A stretch of DNA of 57,533 nt from Spirosoma fluviale (GCA_945883625.1 CAMCXW010000010.1:1-57533), one strand, 5' to 3'. Numbered from the stretch's first letter, positions 16,798-27,303 are shown. Made by a program: numbers and translations. Notes: generated by a model from the letters alone, not told the origin.

Positions 16798-18057
16798 TTA
16801 CCGTATCTGGCCGTTTCCTTTAAGCACCCATTTTTCAGTCACCAGCTTTTCTAATGCAAAGGGCCCACGAGCGTGAAGTTTCTGTGTAGAAATCCCTATT
16901 TCAGCCCCTAAATCAAATACTCCCCCATCGGTAAAGCGCGTCGAAGCATTCCAATAAACAGCGGCAGCATCCACGGTTTGCAAAAACAATTCAGCTTCAG
17001 ATTCATCCAAACTTACGATGGCTTCAGAATGCCTAGAGGAATATGAATCAATATGGTTTAGTGCCTCTGCGCTGTCTCGAACAATTTTCACCGAACAAGC
17101 AAAATCTAAAAACTCACGACCAAAATCTGACTCTTCAGCAGCCTCAAGCCAGGCATACCCAAGAGCCTGCAAATAACCAAAAGCTTGTTGATCAGCATAA
17201 ATTTTCACCTTATAATTCACAAACTCCGATACCAGTAACGCCAAAAATTCGTGCGCAACAGAAGCATGTACGAGTATTGTATCTAACGAATTACAAACAG
17301 ACGGACGAGAAACTTTAGCATTGACAACAACGCGAACAGCCATCGCTAAATTAGCCGATTCCGCCACATAGGTATGACAAACCCCAGCTCCCGTTTCAAT
17401 GGTAGGAACCAATGACTCTTTTCGAACTCGCTGAATTAGGGCATCCGAACCACGTGGGATAATTACATCTACATACTTGACAGCGGTCAATAAAGTAGTT
17501 ACATGTGCTCGGTCGGTTGGCAATAAACGTACAGTATCCGTCGACAATCCTGCTTGCTCTAATGACGCATGAATTAATGAAACCAATATCGAATTCGTAT
17601 GCCATGCATCTGTTCCTCCCCGTAAAACCGCTGCATTTCCAGACCGAATACATAAGGCTGCCACATCGATTGTTACGTTGGGGCGCGATTCATAAATAAC
17701 GCCAACAACCCCTAATGGAACCGACTTCTTCTCCAAATGCAGACCATTGGTTAAAATTTTATCAAGCAAAACTTGTCCAGATGGATTAGGCAATTTCGCC
17801 ACATCGTGCAAGCTAGCAGCTAAATCTAAGATTCGTCGCTCGGTTAAAAGCAAACGATCCCGCATTGGATTTTGCGAATCATAAGAAGCTAAATCTTTTT
17901 CATTCTCGGTAATGATCGAGTTAACATTAGCCTCAAGTCGAGCAGCTAAATCAGAAAGAATGGCCAATTTAACCGCATCAGTCGACATGGCTAACGAGGC
18001 AGCAGACTTACGGGTAGCGGCTAATAAAGGGGTGATATCGGTTAGATGCGTAGACAT
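16798..18057 (-). CDS. proA: glutamate-5-semialdehyde dehydrogenase
   Basis: A 419-residue aldehyde-dehydrogenase-fold enzyme of proline synthesis that reduces glutamyl-5-phosphate with NADPH. Visible signatures: GVVGVIYESRPNVTIDVAALC, LRGGTDAWHTN, IPRGSDALIQRVR and the catalytic cysteine in RPSVCNSLDT. Length is as usual for ProA. No proB is visible nearby. It is the last gene of the long leftward run that begins at clpP, 6 bases behind the TolB/BamA-like gene. Confidence 0.95.
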   Translation of the reverse strand: MSTHLTDITPLLAATRKSAASLAMSTDAVKLAILSDLAARLEANVNSIITENEKDLASYDSQNPMRDRLLLTERRILDLAASLHDVAKLPNPSGQVLLDKILTNGLHLEKKSVPLGVVGVIYESRPNVTIDVAALCIRSGNAAVLRGGTDAWHTNSILVSLIHASLEQAGLSTDTVRLLPTDRAHVTTLLTAVKYVDVIIPRGSDALIQRVRKESLVPTIETGAGVCHTYVAESANLAMAVRVVVNAKVSRPSVCNSLDTILVHASVAHEFLALLVSEFVNYKVKIYADQQAFGYLQALGYAWLEAAEESDFGREFLDFACSVKIVRDSAEALNHIDSYSSRHSEAIVSLDESEAELFLQTVDAAAVYWNASTRFTDGGVFDLGAEIGISTQKLHARGPFALEKLVTEKWVLKGNGQIR

Positions 18058-18063
18058 ATTCTA

Positions 18064-21000
18064 TTAAAAATCATGACCTAAGGTCACATACGTAACGGGT
18101 GATTTAATTTCATTTGTTTCCATTCCATAAGCATAGTCAACCTTAACAAAATAACCAAACAAATTGGCCCGAGCACCTACCCCAAAACCAAATAAAAATG
18201 GATTTCGGAAATCGGTAACCGTTGCTTGAAATGGATTTGTTCCACCACCAATCACATTGGTATTGAACCCATTTGTCCGACTAAATGGATTGGCCCCTGT
18301 CCACGCTGAGCCAATATCCGTAAACCCAATCAATTGCAAGGAATTCATAAAGTTAGATTTATTTGATTCCAAACTAATCAAATGTTTGACAGGAAGACGA
18401 AGTTCTAGGTTAACAAGCAAATGACTATTTCCTGCCAATTTATTCATTTTAAACCCACGCAATGACGTCGCAAAATCACTCATAAAAACATCGCGATCCG
18501 CAGGACCTGAAACGCCTAAAGGATTTTCTTTATTACGTACTTCTCTATCTATAAATACCCAATTATCCATGCCACCCAACATCGTTTGACGAGCTGCAAG
18601 GCCAAAAGAATGCGAAGCGGAAATACGGCCAGCCAATAAAAAACTGTTGGTTAACCGAACGTACTTACGAAGGTCCAAACGGATACGAGAAAAACTTCGC
18701 GAAGTAAGAAGGGCTTGTTGGTGTTCCACCGTCGCTAAAATTCGCGTTCCAATAGGCAAATTTTCCTCCCAATGTAACGTATTATCTAAGGTGTAACTAA
18801 GCGACGATCCAGCATAGGTCGCTAAATTTTCAGGCACCGACAAATTGACCTGATCAAAGGATCGATTCGACGTAAACATACCTGTGAAGCTTAGTTTACT
18901 TGCTAAATTAATGGGATAAATCCCTGTCAAAGAGGCGCGATTATACCGAATTTTATTCAAAAATACATCCGTCTCCTGACCAAACACTTTCCTATCTACC
19001 CGAAAAACCCAATCTACTTTGTTGGGCAAATAAGCATATTCACCCCATAAATCTGAATTTTTAAAATTAGCATTCAGAAAAACACCCGTTTTAATTAAAT
19101 GATTCTCCATCAAATCATTCATTTTAACATCGAAAGCATAGCCTATTCCTCGAATCGGATCAATTCTAAAATTCCCTTCCGAACCATTCACCACAAATGA
19201 ATTATGGTAGACAAAAGGGCCTGCAAGTTTGGCGGTTTCCTTTCTAGATCGGAGAAGTGTTTGGCGGTCGAGCCGACTGCGCTTCGCCTTTTCTCGAGCA
19301 TCCAAACTATCTCGCTTAGGTTCAGCCAAAATATCTGAAATTGAATTTGAAGAAGAGTCTACACCTATTGGATACCACTGATAAGCAGGCAAATCCAAAA
19401 TCGTTTGTGCTGAAATGCGTTGAATTCGTTCGTCCAACAAATCATGATCTTGGAAATATAATTTATCACCCGACCAATGAAACGATGACCATGTACCGGA
19501 ACGTACTCGATTTTGCATCAACTTCCCTTGGTTGAGATCCAATGAAACCAACTCTTCCCCGCTAGGTTGTTTGTGTAAAAAATAGATTAATGAATCAGAC
19601 TTTACTTGCAACGAATGAATTCTGCCAGAATGAGCGAGCAAAACACGCGGATTACTTGGATCATCTGCCCGCCAATGCATAACAACCGACAACCCTTTCG
19701 ACTTAACTACTTTCTGGGTTGAGTCCACATACTGATCCGTCAAATAAATAACATCTCCTTGTTTATTAAACCAATGAGCCTCTAATTCATCCCATGAATT
19801 TTGTGTAATTGGGGTAAATCTATTTCGTCTAAAATCATAAATTCCTACATCAATTTGACCATTTCGGAGCGCGCGCACTAACATGCGTTGGCCACTTTCA
19901 TGCATTTCAAAATCCGTAAAATTCCAGTCTTTCAAGTCTGTTTTGGCAAGTAATTTAGCCGACATGCCCGTGATAGGAGCATATTGATTTAACCATGACT
20001 TTCCGTCTTTGGCATATAAAATTGCAAAGGAATTTTTGGCCGACCAGTGCATGCGCGGAGCTTGACCTATAGAAGCGCGCAACGGATCTTTCAAGCCCGT
20101 TTGAAATAAGTAAAAACGTTTTTTAGATTGTAAATTTTGAATCATGACACGGTACTGACCAGCGTCCTCCAGCGTGTAAGCCATCCATTTCCCATCTGGA
20201 CTAATTTGAAACTCCTCCAATTGTTCTCCGGACATTCGATCGCGCGTAATTAAATTTTCGGCGCCGGAAAATGCATTTGAATTGACTTCAAATTGCTTCG
20301 ACTCGGATAAATAAAAATTAAACCATTCTTTTAAAAAACGTGAAATAGGTGTTCGAAGCGTACTTGAAATACTTGATTGATCATTACGAATAATTCGTGT
20401 CAAATTTAAAATATTTCCAATAGGCTGAAGGCCATAGGTTTTAGCAATGTAAGACCAAATCGATTGACCGATTAATTCTGCTTCAATTCCACGTGCCAAA
20501 ACTGGCTTTCTAACTTTATTCGCCGCCACCACTTGATACATGTATTGATTCATTTCTGGTGAATCTCCACGAGCAACATAGGCTACAATTCCAGCAGTAA
20601 ACCATTCCGGAACGTTTAATAAAAGTGAACTCTGCAAGGCATCTTTAATACTTCCGCCAAACAAAATATCATGTACATACACCCGAGCAAGTTCTTCTAC
20701 TAAACGAATATGCAAATCTTCTAAATCGGACTTAAATGCAATCTCAATCTTAAATTTATCTTGATTTTCTTCTTGTGCTTTTTTAAAATCCTGAAAACTA
20801 ATACCACTATTCGACTCGGCTAAATCGGCCGACGATGCGTATAAAAATATTTTAGCTTTTTGATACGGAGTATACCCTAATATGCGTGAAATCCGAAGTA
20901 ATTCGCTGTCTAAATATTGAATCGTGGCACGCGCCAATGCCTCTTGTTTTCCGTAAAAATAAACTTCAAAATTTTGATCAGTGATGTAGGACCAACGAAT

Positions 21001-21123
21001 CCGCTTGTATTGAATACGCGTTTTTTCCCAATCCCGCTGGCTTGGATAAAAATCCTGCCCCTGCATTTCGTGCACAGAAAGCAGGCAGGCAAAAATGAAG
21101 AACAGATTACGAAAAAACCGCAT
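18064..21123 (-). CDS. exported TolB-like propeller/BamA-like barrel protein
   Basis: About 1019 residues. The N-terminus MRFFRNLFFIFACLLSVHEMQGQ is a signal peptide, which fixes the start at 21123; the longest frame (21183) would overlap the upstream gene and bury this signal. The first quarter resembles a peptidase-like domain; the middle (about 290-620) has TolB/PD40 blades such as ISPDGKWMAYTLEDAGQYRV. The last 350 residues form a beta-rich barrel like the BamA/surface-antigen family, ending with the aromatic terminus VTYVTLGHDF that suits an outer-membrane protein. Widely found in Bacteroidota; role unknown. Confidence 0.75.
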   Translation of the reverse strand: MRFFRNLFFIFACLLSVHEMQGQDFYPSQRDWEKTRIQYKRIRWSYITDQNFEVYFYGKQEALARATIQYLDSELLRISRILGYTPYQKAKIFLYASSADLAESNSGISFQDFKKAQEENQDKFKIEIAFKSDLEDLHIRLVEELARVYVHDILFGGSIKDALQSSLLLNVPEWFTAGIVAYVARGDSPEMNQYMYQVVAANKVRKPVLARGIEAELIGQSIWSYIAKTYGLQPIGNILNLTRIIRNDQSSISSTLRTPISRFLKEWFNFYLSESKQFEVNSNAFSGAENLITRDRMSGEQLEEFQISPDGKWMAYTLEDAGQYRVMIQNLQSKKRFYLFQTGLKDPLRASIGQAPRMHWSAKNSFAILYAKDGKSWLNQYAPITGMSAKLLAKTDLKDWNFTDFEMHESGQRMLVRALRNGQIDVGIYDFRRNRFTPITQNSWDELEAHWFNKQGDVIYLTDQYVDSTQKVVKSKGLSVVMHWRADDPSNPRVLLAHSGRIHSLQVKSDSLIYFLHKQPSGEELVSLDLNQGKLMQNRVRSGTWSSFHWSGDKLYFQDHDLLDERIQRISAQTILDLPAYQWYPIGVDSSSNSISDILAEPKRDSLDAREKAKRSRLDRQTLLRSRKETAKLAGPFVYHNSFVVNGSEGNFRIDPIRGIGYAFDVKMNDLMENHLIKTGVFLNANFKNSDLWGEYAYLPNKVDWVFRVDRKVFGQETDVFLNKIRYNRASLTGIYPINLASKLSFTGMFTSNRSFDQVNLSVPENLATYAGSSLSYTLDNTLHWEENLPIGTRILATVEHQQALLTSRSFSRIRLDLRKYVRLTNSFLLAGRISASHSFGLAARQTMLGGMDNWVFIDREVRNKENPLGVSGPADRDVFMSDFATSLRGFKMNKLAGNSHLLVNLELRLPVKHLISLESNKSNFMNSLQLIGFTDIGSAWTGANPFSRTNGFNTNVIGGGTNPFQATVTDFRNPFLFGFGVGARANLFGYFVKVDYAYGMETNEIKSPVTYVTLGHDF

Positions 21124-21139
21124 GCTCAAATGTAAGAAT

Positions 21140-22144
21140 TTATGGCGAAAATAAATGCGAAAATCGTTGAATTGAAACCTCAAAAGGCAGTTCTTCTATA
21201 CCCTGAATTTCGCGAACAAAAGCACGCGCAAAAAAAGGTATCAACGAAACCCCTTTGGAACCGAACCCATTAAAAATACCTACGGGTTCATGCGGATGCA
21301 TGCCAATAAAAGGGCGTCGGTCTTGTGTGGCGGGTCGCACACCTACGCGCGTAATTAGTCGCGTATAGGAGTCCACACCCATGGAAAGTAATTTTTGTTG
21401 TAACTCATCCTGCGCATCCGCTGTCTCCGCAGGCGAAAATTCATCCCAACGATACGTCGCTCCTACTTTAAACTGATTTACTGTTAAGGGTAAAACGAAT
21501 CCATTTTTACTAAGTATGTAATCCTTGGAAGGCTGATCCGATTCAAAAATCAATAACTCCCCCTTCGCGGGCAAAAATGGCAATTTAGCCCAAAGCGGGT
21601 TTTGTTGGCCATGAAAACCTTCGCAAAAAATCACACGCCCAAACGCAAGGGATGAAACATATTCACGTGATTGAAAAATGCCCAGTTGGCGAAAATATAT
21701 TTGTGAAACACGTACCAAAATCGACGCATCAACCCATCCCGCCTCCTTTATCCATACGCCTTCAGTCGTCCACTCTAGATAATCATGATCAATTTGTGCC
21801 TTTCGCTCTTCTAACCACGTACGCATTTCTGCATGCGCAAAAGGTCGAAATAAAGGCATTGGATGAAAAAAAGAAGCTTGTAAAGTTTCCTGTAGTCGCG
21901 TGTAAAAGTCCGGCAAATAGTTGAAAAGCTCTTCCGCTAACCAGGTTTTTTCTAACTTTCGACCGGTTACTGGATTGAAAATTCCTCCAGCTGCATGGGA
22001 TGAAGTAAAGTAAGTGGGGGACGCATCCCAAATTTCAAAAGGAATTTGAGCTTCTAAAAAATGATGCGCTAGGATGGTGCCGGCTAGACCTTGGCCAACA
22101 ATCAAATAGGGTTTATTTTTTTCCACTTTGAACCCGACGTACAT
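21140..22144 (-). CDS. FAD-dependent amino-acid-oxidase-like oxidoreductase
   Basis: A 334-residue DAO-family flavoprotein. It opens with YLIVGQGLAGTILAHHFLE, a Rossmann FAD site (GxGxxG), followed by a Glu/Asp-ended strand (FEIWDA). The C-terminal half has RVGVRPATQDRRPFIGMHP and the closing GFGSKGVSLIPFFA, typical of DadA/ThiO/MnmC-like oxidases. Substrate unknown. The ATG at 22144 overlaps the end of cmk by 32 bases; a GTG at 22126 would overlap by 14 and cannot be excluded as the start. Confidence 0.8.
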   Translation of the reverse strand: MYVGFKVEKNKPYLIVGQGLAGTILAHHFLEAQIPFEIWDASPTYFTSSHAAGGIFNPVTGRKLEKTWLAEELFNYLPDFYTRLQETLQASFFHPMPLFRPFAHAEMRTWLEERKAQIDHDYLEWTTEGVWIKEAGWVDASILVRVSQIYFRQLGIFQSREYVSSLAFGRVIFCEGFHGQQNPLWAKLPFLPAKGELLIFESDQPSKDYILSKNGFVLPLTVNQFKVGATYRWDEFSPAETADAQDELQQKLLSMGVDSYTRLITRVGVRPATQDRRPFIGMHPHEPVGIFNGFGSKGVSLIPFFARAFVREIQGIEELPFEVSIQRFSHLFSP

Positions 22145-22799
22145 GATCTAAAACAAAGTTGACCTGCTCATCCATACTTCGGAAAGAAGTATCTAAATCA
22201 ATCGCATCGTCAGCACGTTTTAAAGGTCCTTCCGTACGATTAGAATCAATTTCATCACGCATGCGCAGGTTCTCCACAATTTCTTCCAGTGGAAGATCTT
22301 CGCCTTTTTGTAAAAGCTCAAGTTTACGTCGCTGGGCACGAATATTCGGCTGAGCCGTCATGAAAATTTTCAATTCGGCCTGAGGAAACACGACCGTACC
22401 TATGTCGCGTCCATCCATAACAATTCCCTTTTTATCCCCCATTTTTTGCTGCTGTGCAACCATCGCATGACGCACCGCTGGAATGGCAGCTACTTGGCTC
22501 ACAATATCCGAAATAAACATTTTTCGAATCTCCAGCTCCACATTTTCCCCATTCAAAATGGTATCAGAGGCTTGTCGGCCTACATTAAACTCAAACGTTA
22601 TCTCGATATGTTGCAATGCATATTCAACAGCTGCAGGATCCTCGACATCTACTTCATGACGATGAAAATAAAGTGCTACTGCACGGTACATAGCGCCAGT
22701 ATCAATAAATGCATAATGCAATTTCGCGGCTACCCGTTTGGCAGTTGTACTTTTACCACAAGAAGAAAAGCCATCTAAGGCAATAATTATTTTGGACAT
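22113..22799 (-). CDS. cmk: cytidylate kinase
   Basis: A 228-residue P-loop kinase that converts CMP/dCMP to the diphosphates. P-loop GFSSCGKSTTAKRVA; IDTGAMYRAVALYF after it; MDGRDIGTVVFPQAELKIFMTA in the centre is the strongest CMP-kinase signature; the lid region carries RRKLELLQKG. Full length for the family. Its start overlaps the hydrolase stop by one base. Confidence 0.95.
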   Translation of the reverse strand: MSKIIIALDGFSSCGKSTTAKRVAAKLHYAFIDTGAMYRAVALYFHRHEVDVEDPAAVEYALQHIEITFEFNVGRQASDTILNGENVELEIRKMFISDIVSQVAAIPAVRHAMVAQQQKMGDKKGIVMDGRDIGTVVFPQAELKIFMTAQPNIRAQRRKLELLQKGEDLPLEEIVENLRMRDEIDSNRTEGPLKRADDAIDLDTSFRSMDEQVNFVLDHVRRVQSGKK

Positions 22800-23503
22800 T
22801 AGTCGGCAATAAATGATTGAATCGCATCATAGCAGGCATGTGGTGCTTCATAAACACCTTGATGTCCTACTTCAGGTAAAATTACACATTTATGATGTGC
22901 TTTTATAGCCAAAATGCTATCCGTACTGATTAATGGATCTGAATCCCCATGTATAAACAAAAATGGAATATGTGTATCGCGTAAAAATTTAGTGAAATCG
23001 GCACGATCACGCATTGCCTTTAATGCCGCAATAAGTCCATCTGCCGCTAAATCTTGGTAGCGTGTAATTAACTGATCCATCAATGCTCGATTGTTTGCCG
23101 CAAAATCGGGGGCAAACAGATTCGTTACAAACGATTTAATGAAGACGGAAGCGCCGTACTTGGTTAGAAATTCGATGGTGCGATCCCGATTTATTTGCTT
23201 CTCTGCGGTATCTGGCAGTGCGGTAGAATGTAATAAAACTACCTTTTCAATACGTTCAGGAAATAGCTTCGCCATTTCGAGGGCAATGTACCCACCCATG
23301 GAATGTCCCACTAAAGTGAGTTTTCCATCTTGAGGTAATGAAACAAGAATCTCTCGAGCATAATCGGTAATCGATTTTGCGGAAGTCCAATGCGCAAAAG
23401 AAGGAATGATGGGTTTTTCAGTCCAGGTGAAATGAGGAATGAAATCATCCCAAATACGGGCATCTTCTCCAAAACCATGCAAAAATACGAGCTGGGCCGA
23501 CAT
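22799..23503 (-). CDS. alpha/beta-hydrolase
   Basis: A 234-residue alpha/beta-hydrolase fold protein. The oxyanion strand is LVFLHGFGED, the nucleophile elbow GHSMGG gives Ser, the acid is likely Asp in GDSDPLIS, and the His lies in EVGHQGVYEAP near the C-terminus. No signal peptide, so cytoplasmic. Substrate unknown; the family includes esterases and MenH/BioH-like enzymes. It lies three bases after the small membrane protein gene and overlaps cmk by one base. Confidence 0.85.
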   Translation of the reverse strand: MSAQLVFLHGFGEDARIWDDFIPHFTWTEKPIIPSFAHWTSAKSITDYAREILVSLPQDGKLTLVGHSMGGYIALEMAKLFPERIEKVVLLHSTALPDTAEKQINRDRTIEFLTKYGASVFIKSFVTNLFAPDFAANNRALMDQLITRYQDLAADGLIAALKAMRDRADFTKFLRDTHIPFLFIHGDSDPLISTDSILAIKAHHKCVILPEVGHQGVYEAPHACYDAIQSFIAD

Positions 23504-23506
23504 ATT

Positions 23507-23872
23507 TTAATACGTATGCAGCAGGCCGATAATGGTGAATCCGAGGCCAATGAGCGCGGCGATTCCACCTACAAGGCTGATGCCAACGATGCTGAGTACG
23601 GCGCCGATGGCCAACAAAAATAGGCCGATCTTTAATTTGGAATCCATCCCTTGTAGTTTATCCCGCACATCTGCTTTTAATACTTTACGTGCTTGTCTAC
23701 TTTCTTTTTTAACGTTGGAAACTCGTTTTGTATGCTTTACCTCTCGAACAGGCGCGACAGCGGTGGGAGTTGTGACTTCAGGCGTGGCGACTTGCAATGC
23801 GCCCGTAGGCTGATTTTCTGAAACAAACGAACTAGAGATGGCTAAAATAGCCACAAGAATAAAAGCTTTCAT
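23507..23872 (-). CDS. small exported membrane protein, 121 aa
   Basis: Unrecognised beyond its build. A signal peptide at about residues 1-18 is followed by a Pro/Thr/Val-rich stretch and a very basic middle (VKHTKRVSNVKKESRQARKV). Two hydrophobic Gly/Ile-rich segments at the C-terminus (about residues 83-118) look like a membrane hairpin. Such small proteins are common in Bacteroidota. It sits between clpX (5 bases) and the hydrolase (3 bases) and is probably co-transcribed. Confidence 0.6.
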   Translation of the reverse strand: MKAFILVAILAISSSFVSENQPTGALQVATPEVTTPTAVAPVREVKHTKRVSNVKKESRQARKVLKADVRDKLQGMDSKLKIGLFLLAIGAVLSIVGISLVGGIAALIGLGFTIIGLLHTY

Positions 23873-23877
23873 AAGGT

Positions 23878-25119
23878 TTAAGCGACAACTTTCATTTGAT
23901 GAAAAACGGTACGTTCAAATTTCGATTTGGCATAAGCTAAATCGACTTTAAAATCCTTCAAATCGGTTTGAGAAGGGATTTCAAACATGGCATCGGTCAT
24001 AATGGCTTCCATGATAGACCGCAATCCGCGTGCACCCAACTTATATTGCATAGCTTGCTCGACAATATATACTAAGGCATCTTTCGAGAAAGACAATGAC
24101 ACGTTTTCCATGTCAAAAAGCTTCTCATATTGCTTGATTAATGCATTTTTAGGTTCCGTCAAGATAGAAAGCAAGGCCTTCTCATCCAACGGATTTAAAA
24201 AAGTAACCACGGGCAAACGACCTAATAATTCCGGAATCAATCCAAATGATTTAAGGTCTTGCGCGGAAACATATTTCATAATGTGATTCTTCTCAAATGA
24301 TTCGTGGAACGTATCATCCCCTGAAAAACCGATCGGACGCGAATTCAAACGCTTCGCAATATGGCGATCAATCCCATCAAATGCCCCTCCACAGATAAAT
24401 AGAATATTCTCCGTATTCACCGCAATCATCTTCTGATCCGGATGCTTACGTCCTCCTTGCGGTGGAACATTCACAATCGAACCTTCCAATAATTTCAATA
24501 AAGCTTGTTGGACCCCTTCCCCAGAAACATCTCGCGTGATCGAAGGATTGTCCGACTTGCGAGCTATTTTATCAATTTCGTCAATGAAGACAATACCGCA
24601 TTCTGCTTTTTCAACATCATAGTTAGCTGATTGCAATAAACGTGTCAAAATTGTTTCCACGTCCTCACCTACATAACCCGCTTCCGTAATAACGGTCGCA
24701 TCTGCGATGCAAAAAGGAACTTGTAATTTTTGAGCAAGCGTCCGCGCGAGATAAGTTTTTCCGGTTCCAGTTTCACCTACCATTAATATGTTCGATTTCT
24801 CAATCTTCACATCATCAGCTGCAGGTGTCTGCATCAGACGCTTGTAATGATTATAAACAGCCACCGACAAATGCCGTTTAGCCTCTTCTTGACCGATCAC
24901 ATATTCATCTAAATAAGCCTTCAAATCCTTTGGTTTGACCAATTCGAACTGTTGGTTCCCTGGTTTATGTACCTTTGCCGCCGCACCCATTTCGTCCTTG
25001 ACAACTTCGTAGCCTTGCTGCAAACAAGTATCACAGATATGCCCATCGATTCCCGAAAGAAGGATACCAACCTCATTTTTTGCCCGCCCACAAAAGGAAC
25101 AATTTGCTTTCTTAGCCAT
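23878..25119 (-). CDS. clpX: ATP-dependent Clp protease ATPase subunit ClpX
   Basis: A 413-residue AAA+ unfoldase that feeds tagged proteins to ClpP. N-terminal zinc finger [12 protein letters not shown] with the second pair CDTC; Walker [18 protein letters not shown]; Walker [14 protein letters not shown]; and the ClpX-specific [18 protein letters not shown]. The ClpP-docking IGF-type loop is present as RPIGFSGDD. Directly behind clpP with a 6-base gap, the usual arrangement. Confidence 0.97.
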   Translation of the reverse strand: MAKKANCSFCGRAKNEVGILLSGIDGHICDTCLQQGYEVVKDEMGAAAKVHKPGNQQFELVKPKDLKAYLDEYVIGQEEAKRHLSVAVYNHYKRLMQTPAADDVKIEKSNILMVGETGTGKTYLARTLAQKLQVPFCIADATVITEAGYVGEDVETILTRLLQSANYDVEKAECGIVFIDEIDKIARKSDNPSITRDVSGEGVQQALLKLLEGSIVNVPPQGGRKHPDQKMIAVNTENILFICGGAFDGIDRHIAKRLNSRPIGFSGDDTFHESFEKNHIMKYVSAQDLKSFGLIPELLGRLPVVTFLNPLDEKALLSILTEPKNALIKQYEKLFDMENVSLSFSKDALVYIVEQAMQYKLGARGLRSIMEAIMTDAMFEIPSQTDLKDFKVDLAYAKSKFERTVFHQMKVVA

Positions 25120-25125
25120 AATATA

Positions 25126-25833
25126 TTAAACCGTACGCGTTAAAATCTCGTCAATTAAGCCATATTCTTTGGCCTCAGCTGCTTTCATCCAATAGTCACG
25201 ATCCGAATCCCGTTCGATTTCCTCAAATGATTTACCCGAATGCTTGGCTAAAATATCATATAATTCTTGACGAATTTTAACGATTTCACGTGCTGTGATT
25301 TCAATATCGCGGGATTGACCTTGTGCTCCTCCAGATGGCTGATGAATCATCACACGCGCATGTTCTAAAGCAGAACGCTTGCCCGCTGCACCACCAGCTA
25401 ATAATACGGCGCCCATCGATGCCGCTAACGAAGTACACACAGTTGCTACCTCCGGACGGATGTAGTTCATGGTATCATAAATACCTAAACCGGCATATAC
25501 AGATCCGCCTGGGCTATTTATGTACATAACAATGTCTTTTTTGGCATCCGTAGATTCCATAAACAACAATTGCGCAACAATAATATTAGCCATGTAGTCA
25601 TCTACGGGAACTCCCATAAAAATGATTCGGTCCATGATTAAACGAGAAAATACATCGATTTGAGCGAAACGCATGGGGCGCTCCTCAATGATGTATTGTG
25701 TCATGTCATCGATCTGATGCATCGGTCGGCTACCAATGCTATTCATATATTGATCCACTGCCAAACCGTTTAATCCACGGTGGTGAACAGCATATTTACG
25801 AAACTCTTCGCCAGTTAATTCTTTTGGGTTCAT
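25126..25833 (-). CDS. clpP: ATP-dependent Clp protease proteolytic subunit ClpP
   Basis: A 235-residue serine peptidase that forms two stacked heptamers. Catalytic Ser is in [15 protein letters not shown], His in [11 protein letters not shown], and Asp in the later [18 protein letters not shown]. The N-terminus is some 30 residues longer than in E. coli, as common in this phylum. A -7 box TAAATTTG lies just upstream. It heads the leftward run clpP-clpX-121aa-hydrolase-cmk-oxidoreductase-TolB/BamA-proA. Confidence 0.97.
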   Translation of the reverse strand: MNPKELTGEEFRKYAVHHRGLNGLAVDQYMNSIGSRPMHQIDDMTQYIIEERPMRFAQIDVFSRLIMDRIIFMGVPVDDYMANIIVAQLLFMESTDAKKDIVMYINSPGGSVYAGLGIYDTMNYIRPEVATVCTSLAASMGAVLLAGGAAGKRSALEHARVMIHQPSGGAQGQSRDIEITAREIVKIRQELYDILAKHSGKSFEEIERDSDRDYWMKAAEAKEYGLIDEILTRTV

Positions 25834-25852
25834 ATCCAGAATTTTTAAAAAT

Positions 25853-25860
25853 CAAATTTA
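25853..25860 (-). promoter_or_regulatory. -7 promoter box (TAAATTTG, minus strand) for clpP
   Basis: Plus-strand CAAATTTA, about 20 bases upstream of the clpP ATG, between it and the tig terminator. No clear -33 element. Confidence 0.4.
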
Positions 25861-25910
25861 AAATATTTTCATCTGTAAAGCTAAACACTAAAACAGACTT
25901 TCTTGTTCAC

Positions 25911-25936
25911 AGAAAACCCCGCAATTTACGGGGTTC
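25911..25936 (-). terminator. intrinsic terminator of tig
   Basis: Arms AACCCCG (25915-25921) and CGGGGTT (25929-25935) with a seven-base loop, followed on the minus strand by a short T-tract. It sits 26 bases beyond the tig stop and separates tig from clpP. Confidence 0.75.
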
Positions 25937-25962
25937 TCACTCTAATTTATGATTCGTTGAAT

Positions 25963-27303
25963 TTACAGAGCTGCTGCAATTTCTTTGAATTTCTCCACGT
26001 CAATTTTAGAAACCTTGTGTGGAATGTTCTCCACAATGGCACTCGATACTTTATCTGAGAATGCTTGATTGTACAAGTTCATAAAGTTATCTCCCTTAGA
26101 CTTATCGCTCAAATAACCCATGGCTATTTTCTCAATCATTTCCTCAATGCCCGGCTGGTCCGAAGATAAATAACCTCCAAACTGCTGGCGTACCATATCT
26201 TTCGCCTTTTCAACCACCTCTGGATATTCAACTTTTACGTCAAATTTCGCAGCAATTTCATTTTTGATTAAGTTCCAACGAATATCACGTTTCACATTGT
26301 CAAAATCTTGATCAATTTGCTCCGGCGTAAATTTACCTTCATTGATACGCACTAACCACGTACGCAAGAATTCTTCTGGAAGATCAATTTTAACGTTTTC
26401 GATCAACGCTTTTTCCGCATCGATACGTAATAAGTAATTCGCTTCGCGTGCATAATTCTCCGAAACAATTTTCTCTACTTCTACCAAGAACGTTTTTTCG
26501 TCTGTTGCTTTTCCAGGCCCTAAAACCTTATCGTAGAAAGCAACATTCAATTCAGCCGGTGCTTGACGTGTAATATCTTCAACTACGAAAGAAACTTCAC
26601 CTGTCAAATAACCTACTTCTTCTTCTTTTTTACCGGTAGCTAAGGCTAATGATTTTGCGTCAACAAACACCTTGTCAATCGCAAATTTCAAAGTATCCTC
26701 TTTTTTCGCGCCGATGAATATTTTCTTTGATTTGTCTTGAATCGCGTGCATTGGGATGGCTGATTTCTCAACCCAATCACCTTGCGTGAATGTTCCAAAT
26801 ACCAAATCACGATCTTCAACCGCATCTGGGTGCGTCTGTTCTCCAAATTGCTTCTTTAAGTTTTCAACCGTCTCCGCAATCTCTTTCTTATCTGCTTTGA
26901 TTTCGTACGATTTAATCTCTTTCATCTTAGCTAAATCCACCTTGAAATCTGAGTGGAAACCTAAATCATAATGAAACGTAAATTCCGTGTCTTTTTCCCA
27001 ATCAATTGATTCTGACTCATCCACAGCCGGAAGCGGCTCGCCCACTAAATTCAATTTATTTTCTTTGATGTAATCACTAACAGCGTGGCCTAATTCGTGA
27101 TTAATTTCATCCACTAATGCCGACTGACCATACAATTTTTTAATCAAAGTTGCCGGAACCATGCCCGGACGAAAGCCCTTGATCGACGCTTTCTTGCGAT
27201 AGTCTTTCAATTTAGCCTCAACTTTCTCTTTGTAATCAGCCTCAGTTACAACAACAGTCAAACGACCTTGTAAATCACTTGCCTTATTTAGTGAAATGTT
27301 CAT
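25963..27303 (-). CDS. tig: trigger factor
   Basis: A 446-residue ribosome-bound chaperone. The ribosome-binding domain is at the N-terminus, with the signature region KASIKGFRPGMVPATLIKKLYG (the G-F-R-P-G motif). The middle FKBP-like domain is very diverged, as usual in Bacteroidota, and the C-terminal arms are helical. It lies just below the tRNA-Leu terminator, and I see no clear -7 box in the 24 bases between the terminator and its start, so read-through from the tRNA promoter is possible. Its neighbour clpP-clpX matches the classic tig-clpP-clpX order. Confidence 0.95.
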   Translation of the reverse strand: MNISLNKASDLQGRLTVVVTEADYKEKVEAKLKDYRKKASIKGFRPGMVPATLIKKLYGQSALVDEINHELGHAVSDYIKENKLNLVGEPLPAVDESESIDWEKDTEFTFHYDLGFHSDFKVDLAKMKEIKSYEIKADKKEIAETVENLKKQFGEQTHPDAVEDRDLVFGTFTQGDWVEKSAIPMHAIQDKSKKIFIGAKKEDTLKFAIDKVFVDAKSLALATGKKEEEVGYLTGEVSFVVEDITRQAPAELNVAFYDKVLGPGKATDEKTFLVEVEKIVSENYAREANYLLRIDAEKALIENVKIDLPEEFLRTWLVRINEGKFTPEQIDQDFDNVKRDIRWNLIKNEIAAKFDVKVEYPEVVEKAKDMVRQQFGGYLSSDQPGIEEMIEKIAMGYLSDKSKGDNFMNLYNQAFSDKVSSAIVENIPHKVSKIDVEKFKEIAAAL

